Shown here in pieces: positions 1-6,192 of a stretch of 7,300 nucleotides of DNA. Under the pieces are notes generated by a model that ran no database searches, was not told the DNA's origin, and saw only the letters and a list, made by a program, of their open reading frames with translations. Source of the stretch: a bacterium (lineage in GTDB: Bacteria; Hydrothermota; UBA3072; B12-G15); assembly GCA_003646055.1 (NCBI GenBank), contig QNDZ01000081.1, forward strand, positions 1-7,300. Direction: 5' to 3'. A program made the position numbers and the translations under genes. The stretch's first letter is position 1. Each line of letters begins with the position of its first letter.

Positions 1-2
1 AT

Positions 3-218
3 GTAAGAATCCCTGTCTCTGTGGTAAAGGCCTCCCTGAAACTTGGCGGAGGTATAATGAAGATTATACCGGATAATGTTATAGATGGTCTTGAGGATAA
101 GAACATTGATGTTCAGAAACTGTTTGAAGAATTCTCTGAGTCACTCCCTGATAAGCCAACATCAATCATTGAAGTGGAAACCGAGGATGGTGAATACGTC
201 TATATAGGTTTTGAATAA
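3..218 (+). CDS. SHOCT-like domain protein, C-terminal part (5' end outside window)
   Basis: The reading frame is already open at the left edge and ends at TAA 216-218, so only about the last 71 residues are visible. They begin VRIPVSVVKASLKLGGG and end in a short acidic segment, EVETEDGEYVYIGFE. This arrangement (a VRIP strand, an amphipathic helix ending in KLGG, a 'xxIDVxxLFEE' helix and a final pair of strands of the type VEDGEYVxIxxE) matches from memory the C-terminal region of small SHOCT-like regulatory proteins, which often occur near envelope-stress or DUF4097-type genes. The role of those proteins is poorly defined. An internal GTG at 21 could be read as a start, but the family-like motif begins upstream of it, so I treat the gene as truncated by the window. 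Its stop lies four bases before the -35 box of the 5S promoter. Family assignment is moderately sure; function is unknown. Confidence 0.6.
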   Translation, partial: VRIPVSVVKASLKLGGGIMKIIPDNVIDGLEDKNIDVQKLFEEFSESLPDKPTSIIEVETEDGEYVYIGFE

Positions 219-222
219 GGTC

Positions 223-250
223 TTGACAGATTTTGAATTCAACATATATT
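223..250 (+). promoter_or_regulatory. sigma70-type promoter of the 5S rRNA gene
   Basis: A perfect -35 box TTGACA (223-228) is followed after 16 bases by TATATT (245-250), a 5/6 match to the -10 consensus. Transcription starting about 6-7 bases downstream would begin at or next to the mature 5' end of the 5S rRNA (256). There is therefore almost no room for a leader, and no 23S gene lies upstream to cotranscribe it. Confidence 0.75.
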
Positions 251-255
251 ATTTC

Positions 256-365
<110 letters not shown>

Positions 366-375
<10 letters not shown>

Positions 376-388
376 TTTTTATTTTTTT
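366..388 (+). terminator. intrinsic terminator of the 5S rRNA
   Basis: The 3' strand of 5S helix I (366-374) runs straight into T375-T380, A381 and T382-T388. The G+C-rich closing stem of the 5S RNA can itself act as the terminator stem, so the transcript would end within a few bases of the mature 3' end. No separate downstream hairpin is seen. Confidence 0.7.
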
Positions 389-430
389 GTGGCTTTCAAG
401 GATTTTTTAGGCTCTTACACCCCCCCATTC

Positions 431-458
431 TTGACAATATAATGTTTTAATATACAAT
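431..458 (+). promoter_or_regulatory. sigma70-type promoter of the radical SAM gene
   Basis: The -35 box TTGACA (431-436) is perfect and is followed after 16 bases by TACAAT (453-458), a 5/6 match. The expected start near 465 gives an A-rich leader of only about 20 bases before the ATG at 486. The rest of the 5S-to-gene interval (389-430) shows nothing but a run of seven C (420-426). Confidence 0.65.
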
Positions 459-485
459 AGAAAACATCTTAAAAAAATAAAATAT

Positions 486-1880
486 ATGAAGATATTACTG
501 GTAAATCCACCTACATATGACCCTTATTCAGAAGTTGGAGCAGATATGCCTCCCCTTGGACTCGCTTACATCGCTGCAGTTCTCAAAAATGATGATTTTG
601 ATGTTGAAATTGTCGATAAAAATGTTGAAACTGGGCCTATAAAATACTCCAATTACTCTATTGTTGGAATTTCATCTTTAACTCCAACATATCCCGAGGC
701 ATTAAAAATAGCAGAAGAAGCAAAAAAGAGTGGTGCTACAACAGTTATGGGTGGTTATCACGCTACATTCCTGGACGAAGAGGTGCTTAATACTGGCCTG
801 ATAGATTATGTGGTCAGGGGGGAAGGTGAATATGTGTTCCGTGATCTGGTTAGACATATCGCTCAAAAAAAACCCGTAGAAGAAGTTAAAGGTATTTCTT
901 ATAGGTCAAAAGGAAGAATTGTAAGAACCCCTGATGCTTTGCCACCAGACCCAATTGATGATCTCCCCTTTCCAGCGAGGGAATTGCTGAAGTTGGATAG
1001 GTATCACACACACCTGAATGAAATGCCAATGACAACAATGATAACTTCAAGGGGTTGTCCATTTAACTGTTTTTTCTGTGCTTCTTCTCTATTTGGAGGA
1101 AGAAAATGGAGAGCACGCTCTCCCAGATCAGTTGTTGATGAAGTTGAACAGCTAAAATATGATTATGGATATAAAGCAGTGGACTTTATGGATGACAATT
1201 TCACACTTAGTCCTGAAAGAACCATTGGTATATGTGAAGAAATGATAAGAAGAAAATTGAATGTTTCCTGGTGGGCATTATCCAGAGCAGATACTATTGT
1301 TAGAAATGAGGATATGGTGAAAAAAATGGCAGAAGCAGGTGCCTACATGCTCTTTATTGGTATGGAGAGCCCGGATCCTACAGTCCTGAAATTCTATCAT
1401 AAAAGAGAAGGGAAAGAGGTGTTTACAAAGGCAGTCAAATTGCTAAAAAAATACGGTATAAGGGTTTGGGCATCATTCATGATGGGGGCTGTTTCTGAAA
1501 CAAAGAAGATGATTGACAAAACAATTTACTTTGCAAGGAAACTCAACATAGATGCAGCACAATTTTCAATCCTTACGCCCTATCCAGGAACTGCACTATA
1601 CCACTATGTAAAAGATAGAATTTTTGTTAAGGATTGGAGTCTATTTGATGGTATGCATAGCGTTTTTAAGACAGATTATCTAACGCCAAAGGACCTTAGG
1701 TATTTAACGTTCAAGGCCTACACATTATTTTATTTAAGACCGGTATGGTTTACAAAAGAAATTTTCAGGGCGATAAAAAACCGAAGACTTTTCTGGACAC
1801 TACGTAATTATCCCTGGAAGTTATTGAAACTAACCCGTAGATTTCTTTCAAGCATCTATTCCAGCAATACTCTTAAATAA
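486..1880 (+). CDS. B12-binding-domain radical SAM protein (BchE-like superfamily)
   Basis: This 464-residue enzyme has the layout of cobalamin-dependent radical SAM proteins. An N-terminal Rossmann-like B12-binding domain (about 1-130) carries VNPP at 6-9, a PPLGLAYIAA turn at 22-31, MGGYHAT at 88-94 and VVRGEGE at 109-115. The radical SAM barrel (about 180-380) has the [4Fe-4S] ligands C191, C195 and C198 in CxxxCxxC, then FMDDNFT (234-240), IGMES (291-295) and LTPYPGT (363-369). A basic, aromatic tail (410-455) includes FYLRPVW, as in many BchE-like proteins. The His of the cobalamin motif DxHxxG is not seen (the nearest match, around D44, has Asn), as is common in this group. Relatives act in tetrapyrrole, hopanoid and lipid methylation or cyclisation; the substrate here cannot be told. 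The ATG at 486 suits the domain start but has no Shine-Dalgarno sequence. The gene is AT-richer than those downstream and prefers AGA over AGG for arginine. It appears monocistronic. Confidence 0.9.
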   Translation: MKILLVNPPTYDPYSEVGADMPPLGLAYIAAVLKNDDFDVEIVDKNVETGPIKYSNYSIVGISSLTPTYPEALKIAEEAKKSGATTVMGGYHATFLDEEVLNTGLIDYVVRGEGEYVFRDLVRHIAQKKPVEEVKGISYRSKGRIVRTPDALPPDPIDDLPFPARELLKLDRYHTHLNEMPMTTMITSRGCPFNCFFCASSLFGGRKWRARSPRSVVDEVEQLKYDYGYKAVDFMDDNFTLSPERTIGICEEMIRRKLNVSWWALSRADTIVRNEDMVKKMAEAGAYMLFIGMESPDPTVLKFYHKREGKEVFTKAVKLLKKYGIRVWASFMMGAVSETKKMIDKTIYFARKLNIDAAQFSILTPYPGTALYHYVKDRIFVKDWSLFDGMHSVFKTDYLTPKDLRYLTFKAYTLFYLRPVWFTKEIFRAIKNRRLFWTLRNYPWKLLKLTRRFLSSIYSSNTLK

Positions 1881-1937
1881 TGTTGAAATAAAACTGTATT
1901 TTCTTCAACCCTCTAACATATTCTAAATGTTTCCCCC

Positions 1938-1965
1938 TTGAAATAATTTTTTGCTGATGTATTAT
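1938..1965 (+). promoter_or_regulatory. probable promoter of the surface-protein operon
   Basis: TTGAAA (1938-1943, 5/6) is followed after 16 bases by TATTAT (1960-1965, 5/6). An alternative -10 (TATAGA at 1963) would need a 19-base spacer. The expected start near 1972 leaves a leader of about 25 bases that contains the ribosome binding site. It is the only promoter-like site I see for the four downstream genes. Confidence 0.55.
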
Positions 1966-1983
1966 AGAATGTTGAACGCCAAA

Positions 1984-1992
1984 AAGGAGGTG
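1984..1992 (+). promoter_or_regulatory. strong Shine-Dalgarno site fixing the start at 1997
   Basis: AAGGAGGTG is an almost ideal anti-16S match and ends four bases before the ATG at 1997. It fixes that start and contrasts with the preceding radical SAM gene, which has no such site. Confidence 0.9.
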
Positions 1993-1996
1993 TCAT

Positions 1997-3451
1997 ATGC
2001 GTAAACTTCTTGTATTCGCTTCTGTTCTTCTGGCTGTATCCATGTATGGCCAGACGGTTGTTCCCATAGATTCAATTCAGGGTTATGGTGCAAGTTCGCC
2101 ATATGTTGACTCCCTTGTAAAGACCTATGGTGTGGTTACGGGTGTCTTCTCAAGAGGCTTCTTTATTGAGGAAAAGCCAGGTGGAGCATGGAAGGGAATT
2201 TATGTTTACACGTACTCTGCACCAACAGTGAGCAGGGGTGACAGTGTTGAAGTGATTGGAACTGTGAGCGAATATTATGGTTTTACTGAAATTGGGGGTA
2301 CACCCACAGTGACAGTGCTCAGTACAACAACCCCTCCAGACCCCATGGTTGTTACAACAGATGCTGCAAATGATGAACAGTATGAGAGTGTGCTGTTGAA
2401 CCTTCTACATGTTGTCTGTACAAATGCCGACCTTGGATATGGAGAATGGGAGGTGAATGATGGTTCAGGACCCTTGAGGGTGGATGATTGGGGTGTATCC
2501 TGGTCACCTGCTGTGGGTGATACATACAACCTCACGGGTATTTTAAACTATTCATTTGGTAATTACAAACTTGAACCAAGGGATTCAAACGATATTGAAC
2601 TCCTCTATTCTGCTGCTGTGGATACAGTCACCATCTACGATATCCAGTATGCACCAAATGATACCTCACCCTATGCTGGCTTAAAGGTTGCAACCTTTGG
2701 TGTTGTCACGGGTGTATTCTCACAGGGATTCTTCATTGGAGAAAAACCAAATGGTGCATGGAAGGGTGTTTATGTTTATCAGGGAAGTAGCTGGACACCT
2801 GACGTGAGTGTTGGTGATAGTGTTTATGTTGAGGGAACCATAACAGAGTTCAATGGAATGACCGAATTTTCAGATGCAAGCACATACAGTGTTCTCGGGA
2901 ATACAACGCCACCAGACCCTGTGGTAGTGAATACAACAGAGGCAAATGACGAGATGTATGAGAGTGTCCTCATAAAGGTTCAGGATGTAGTGTGTGTGGA
3001 TGACAGTCTTGGTGGTGGGAAGTGGGCGGTTATGAATCCAGGATACGACACCCTTGTGATTGATGACTGGAATGTGCCATACAGACCTGTTGTTGACTAT
3101 ACCTATAACATCATTGGTAACATGGTTTACTCCTATGATGAAAGAAGGCTTGAACCAAGGGATTCCTCTGACATTGTCAACACGGGTGTTGAGGAGAAGC
3201 CTGAAATCTTTGACCTGAATGTTCCTTCTGTTACATCAGGATTCACCCTGAGTTTCACACTGAGAAAGACAACCTCCATTGAAATAGGTGTGTATGATGT
3301 GAATGGAAGGCTTGTTAAGAGACTATTCAAGGGAACTGTTCGTGCAGGTGAACCCAAAGAGATAAGACTCCCTGATTTGAGCACAGGAATCTTTTTCCTG
3401 ATGGTGAAAACAGACAATGGTAAAAACATATCCAGATTTATATACTTTTAG
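1997..3451 (+). CDS. secreted protein with two tandem OB-fold-like modules and a T9SS-type sorting domain
   Basis: The 484-residue product starts with a signal peptide (1-19, a hydrophobic core after MRK, probable cleavage near YG-Q). Two homologous modules follow, 21-201 and 210-394, in register at an offset of about 190 residues: GVVTGVFS at 45 and 235, GAWKG(I/V)YVY at 63 and 253, TTPPDP at 111 and 303, LEPRD at 192 and 385. Each carries one Cys (141, 333), the only two in the protein. Strand pattern and motifs resemble the OB-like domain preceding the catalytic part of secreted nucleases (YhcR/ExeM type), but no nuclease domain is present. Residues about 396-484 (VYDVNGRLVKRL, LSTGIFFLMV, final RFIYF) look like a type A sorting domain of the type IX secretion system. 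The likely location is the cell surface or outside the cell. It is the first gene of the operon, 12 bases before the next. The ligand is unknown; nucleic acid or polysaccharide are possible. Confidence 0.85.
   Translation: MRKLLVFASVLLAVSMYGQTVVPIDSIQGYGASSPYVDSLVKTYGVVTGVFSRGFFIEEKPGGAWKGIYVYTYSAPTVSRGDSVEVIGTVSEYYGFTEIGGTPTVTVLSTTTPPDPMVVTTDAANDEQYESVLLNLLHVVCTNADLGYGEWEVNDGSGPLRVDDWGVSWSPAVGDTYNLTGILNYSFGNYKLEPRDSNDIELLYSAAVDTVTIYDIQYAPNDTSPYAGLKVATFGVVTGVFSQGFFIGEKPNGAWKGVYVYQGSSWTPDVSVGDSVYVEGTITEFNGMTEFSDASTYSVLGNTTPPDPVVVNTTEANDEMYESVLIKVQDVVCVDDSLGGGKWAVMNPGYDTLVIDDWNVPYRPVVDYTYNIIGNMVYSYDERRLEPRDSSDIVNTGVEEKPEIFDLNVPSVTSGFTLSFTLRKTTSIEIGVYDVNGRLVKRLFKGTVRAGEPKEIRLPDLSTGIFFLMVKTDNGKNISRFIYF
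2057..3178 (+). repeat. tandem intragenic duplication of an OB-like module
   Basis: The segments 2057-2599 and 2624-3178 encode the two modules of the first surface protein. They are alike in protein and recognisably so in DNA, for example around 2130-2180 and 2700-2750. A third copy opens the next gene (3524-4093), and a more divergent fourth lies at 4484-5107. All four end in a (L)xPR(D)xxDI/V signature. Confidence 0.8.
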
Positions 3452-3463
3452 AAAGGGTGATAT

Positions 3464-5437
3464 ATGAAAATACTTAAAATCCTTATTATAATATCAATAC
3501 CCCTCTCCCTTCTGGGAGAGGTTTATACTGTTCCCATAGATTCAATACAGGGGTACCAGAATGCTTCTCCCTATGAGGGTGATACTGTGATGTTTTATGG
3601 TGTTGTGACTGCACCCTTCACCTATGTTTCAAGCGGAAGAACAAGGTATGCCTTTTTTGTTGAGATGAAGCCAGGTGGCCCCTGGAAAGGTATATATATC
3701 TATAACGGCTCGTCAGACCCTGGTGTTGAAAGGGGAGACAGTGTCAGGATTACGGGTGTTGTGAGTGAATACAATGGGGTCACAGAGGTTTCCTATCCAG
3801 AGGAAATTACAGTACTGGGGCATACAACACCACCTGACCCTGTTATAGACTCAACAGGGAATATAGAACAGGAGAAGTACGAAGGCGTGCTTGTGAAGGT
3901 GGTGAATGCAGTATGCACCTCAGACCTGAACGGTTACAACGAGTGGGATGTGGACGATGGCTCCGGCCCTGTTACCATTGATGACAGGATTTACTTCTTT
4001 GACCCTGTTGTTGGGGATACATACTCTGTAACAGGTCCTGTTGACTATTACTATGGGTTTAAAATCCTCCCAAGGGACGACAGGGACATACTTGAACCAG
4101 GGGAAATAGAGGGGTTGTATGGTGACTTTGACCCGTTGAAGGTCTTCCCAGATGAAGCCTTTGACCTGAAGATAAGGATAATAAGCCAGATTGATACGGT
4201 GAAGTTTGTGAACATTCTATTACCTCCAATGGACTGGTCTCATAACGCCACAGACCTTGTGCTTCCATCCCATGATTCTGTGGTTGTTGTTTCAGACTCT
4301 GTTTCTGGTGATACTGTCAAGATCTTTGGTGTCTCCATCATTGACACGGTTGAAATGGAGATAAGGAACGTGTCCATTGGAAGCACTGGAAGTTATCACA
4401 TGGAGGTCTATGGTTCTACAAACGGGACAGTGTTCTCACTGGCATATGATTATGACCTTGAGGTGATTGAAAGACCATCAAACCTGGTTACAATAGCAGA
4501 TGTCCAGCAACCAGGAGAGGATGGGTTTACATCCCACCTGTATGGACAGAATGTTGCTGTAGTTGGTTATGCTACAACAGGTAATCTTCAAACAGAACAT
4601 ACGAGTTTTTACCTGAATGATACCACTGGTGGTGTTGATGTTTTCACATACGATGCAGTATCAATAAAACCCAACTACAAATATCTGGTGGTTGGTGAGG
4701 TTGATGAATATGACGGTCTCACAGAGGTCAAGGCAAATGAGGCATCAGATATCATACTCCTTTCAAGATGGAACCCACCCTTCCCACCAGAGACACTTAA
4801 CCTTTCACAGTCCCTTGACGAGTCATGGGAGGGAAGGCTTGTGTGCATCAAAAAGGGGAAGATTGTATCCCCTGTCTCACCCATCTCAACGGGTGGTGGA
4901 TACAACCTCACAGTAGCCAATGGTCAGGCATATGTGACCGTGAGGCTTGAAACAGGAACTGGCATAAATATTGATTCAATAAGGAACATAATGAATGTTG
5001 GTGACATATTCACAATCACGGGGATAGTTGGACAGTATGACCCGCATGAACCGTTCACAACAGGTTATCAGGTGCTTCCAAGGTATGATACGGATGTGGT
5101 TAAGATTATTCCAGAGGATACAACAAGTGAACTCACATGCACAATCACCCCAAATCCCTTTGCACCAGATGAAGGGCAGGTTGCCAACATACACATAACT
5201 GCACCGCCTGACTCAAGGATAACCGCAAAGATATTTGACATCAAGGGCAGATTTGTTAAAGAGATATGCACCAATTATCCAGGAGGACCTTATGACACCT
5301 TCTGGAATGGGGATAACCAGGCCTATGATAAAGTGACCATAGGGATATACCTACTCAGGGTTGAGGTTACATATGCAGATGGAACAACGAAGAGCATAAC
5401 AAAGCCAGTTGTGGTTGCCACAAAGGGGAAGAGATGA
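3464..5437 (+). CDS. secreted paralogue with two OB-fold-like modules, a spacer domain and a FlgD-like Ig C-terminus
   Basis: The 657-residue protein has a signal peptide (1-18, MKILK then a hydrophobic core). Module one (21-210) is a close relative of the modules upstream, sharing TVPIDSIQGY, GPWKGIYIY (72-80), TTPPDP (121-126) and ILPRDDRDI. Residues about 215-336 form a beta-rich, Ig-like spacer. Module two (341-548) is divergent but keeps VVGEVDEYDGLTEV (409-422) and LPRYDTDV. Each module has a single Cys (151, 461). The C-terminal part (556-650) is a FlgD-type Ig domain, with ITPNPFAPDEG, AKIFDIKGRFVKEI, a Trp-Asn-Gly near 614-616 and GIYLLRVEV; C559 and C602 could form a disulfide. The ATG at 3464 is preceded by AAAGGGTGA (3452-3460), and the start follows the upstream stop by 12 bases. 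The gene probably arose by duplication of its neighbour. It is probably surface-exposed; the ligand is unknown and no catalytic motif is seen. Confidence 0.85.
   Translation: MKILKILIIISIPLSLLGEVYTVPIDSIQGYQNASPYEGDTVMFYGVVTAPFTYVSSGRTRYAFFVEMKPGGPWKGIYIYNGSSDPGVERGDSVRITGVVSEYNGVTEVSYPEEITVLGHTTPPDPVIDSTGNIEQEKYEGVLVKVVNAVCTSDLNGYNEWDVDDGSGPVTIDDRIYFFDPVVGDTYSVTGPVDYYYGFKILPRDDRDILEPGEIEGLYGDFDPLKVFPDEAFDLKIRIISQIDTVKFVNILLPPMDWSHNATDLVLPSHDSVVVVSDSVSGDTVKIFGVSIIDTVEMEIRNVSIGSTGSYHMEVYGSTNGTVFSLAYDYDLEVIERPSNLVTIADVQQPGEDGFTSHLYGQNVAVVGYATTGNLQTEHTSFYLNDTTGGVDVFTYDAVSIKPNYKYLVVGEVDEYDGLTEVKANEASDIILLSRWNPPFPPETLNLSQSLDESWEGRLVCIKKGKIVSPVSPISTGGGYNLTVANGQAYVTVRLETGTGINIDSIRNIMNVGDIFTITGIVGQYDPHEPFTTGYQVLPRYDTDVVKIIPEDTTSELTCTITPNPFAPDEGQVANIHITAPPDSRITAKIFDIKGRFVKEICTNYPGGPYDTFWNGDNQAYDKVTIGIYLLRVEVTYADGTTKSITKPVVVATKGKR
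3502..3521 (+). other. perfect 8-bp hairpin inside the signal-peptide coding region
   Basis: CCTCTCCC (3502-3509) and GGGAGAGG (3514-3521) are exact reverse complements separated by the tetraloop TTCT. In the mRNA this stem begins 38 bases after the first base of the ATG and covers codons 13-20. No run of U follows, so it is not a normal intrinsic terminator. It could slow early translation or mark a processing or stability site, or it could be a coincidence of codon choice. Confidence 0.45.
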
Positions 5438-6192
5438 TGATGGTAATATTACTTTTAACCGTGTTTGAAGGCATTGAGTTTTCAGGTGTTTCTTCAGGAC
5501 TTGGTGGAGCATCGTACTCCATAGAGAGCCCTGTTTACTCCCTCAATCCTGCCTTGAATGGTATTTATAAAGATTTTCTCCTGAACGGTGAATACACAAG
5601 GGTTTATGGTATAGTGGATGCAGGAAGAATCTATGCAGGATACAGGGGTATATCTGCACAGGTCTTTTACAGAAGGGTTGAAGACCTCCAGGGAGAAACA
5701 GAGGTTTCTATTGGATATGGAATCCCACTTGGAAGGGACACAAGGGCAGGTATCAATCTTAAGGGTTTCTATCTATACCAGAAAAACTTTGGGAAATCCA
5801 TGGGTTTTGGTGTGGACATAGGTATTTTCACCAGGGTGTGGAGAATGTGGAAACTTGGTGCTGTTTACACAAACATAAACACACCAGCACTTGGAGAAAC
5901 AGGTGCATACATCATCCCTGCAAAATTGGGATTCTCCATATCGTACAATCCTTCCAGTTCAGTCATCTCAACCTTTGGTATAGAGAAGGAGACAGGTGCA
6001 CCTGTGAGGTACATGATGGGACAGAGTTTCACAATCAATGAATACATTGTTTTAAGGGCAGGCTTCCATACAGCACCTTTTGAACCATCCTTTGGTGTAG
6101 GTATAAACACGCCTGTTATAAATGTGAACTTCACATACCTACACCACAGTGAACTTGGCTCAACAATCATAGCAGGGGCGGACTACAAATGA
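5434..6192 (+). CDS. PorV/PorQ-like outer-membrane beta-barrel protein
   Basis: The 252-residue product has a very short hydrophobic N-terminus (MMMVILLLTVFEG) without basic residues, then FSGVSSGLGGASYSIESP followed by SLNPALNG. That start (a glycine-rich turn, then a few residues on an Asn-Pro-Ala) is the hallmark of the PorV/PorQ/UPF0164 class of small barrels. The rest alternates short amphipathic strands (GRIYAGYRGISAQVFYRR, GFGVDIGIF, FGVGINTPVINVNFTYLHH) and ends in an aromatic strand, ADYK. PorV proteins of the type IX system carry sorting-domain cargo to the attachment machinery, and two candidate cargoes lie directly upstream. Whether this is a true PorV or a dedicated partner is unclear. 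ATG 5434 overlaps the upstream TGA as ATGA; in-frame ATGs also stand at 5437 and 5440, with AAAGGGG at 5422-5428 as the likely ribosome site. Barrel nature is fairly sure; function is uncertain. Confidence 0.7.
   Translation: MMMVILLLTVFEGIEFSGVSSGLGGASYSIESPVYSLNPALNGIYKDFLLNGEYTRVYGIVDAGRIYAGYRGISAQVFYRRVEDLQGETEVSIGYGIPLGRDTRAGINLKGFYLYQKNFGKSMGFGVDIGIFTRVWRMWKLGAVYTNINTPALGETGAYIIPAKLGFSISYNPSSSVISTFGIEKETGAPVRYMMGQSFTINEYIVLRAGFHTAPFEPSFGVGINTPVINVNFTYLHHSELGSTIIAGADYK

Noticed and set aside
420..426. Run of seven C upstream of the radical SAM promoter, possible phase-variable tract
   Set aside because: Short, lies outside the -35/-10 spacer and a few bases before the -35 box; no evidence that its length varies.
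1882..1909. Possible terminator after the radical SAM gene (GTTGAA/TTCAAC arms)
   Set aside because: Six AT-rich pairs with a long loop and no T run afterwards; too weak to call.
1879..1976. AATGTTGAA repeated on both sides of the intergenic region (near 1879 and 1968)
   Set aside because: Nine AT-rich bases twice in 100 bases is easily chance; no third copy or symmetry suggesting an operator.
3133..3429. Minus-strand frames over the operon (also 2275-2535, 4059-4268, 4675-4920, 4976-5274, 5865-6170, 6428-6661)
   Set aside because: All are antisense shadows of well-supported plus-strand genes, without plausible ribosome sites or recognisable domains.
5618..6041. Two alternative plus-strand frames inside the barrel gene (5618-5821 and 5838-6041)
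   Set aside because: The main frame shows barrel-type strand alternation and family-like motifs through the region; these frames do not resemble any protein.
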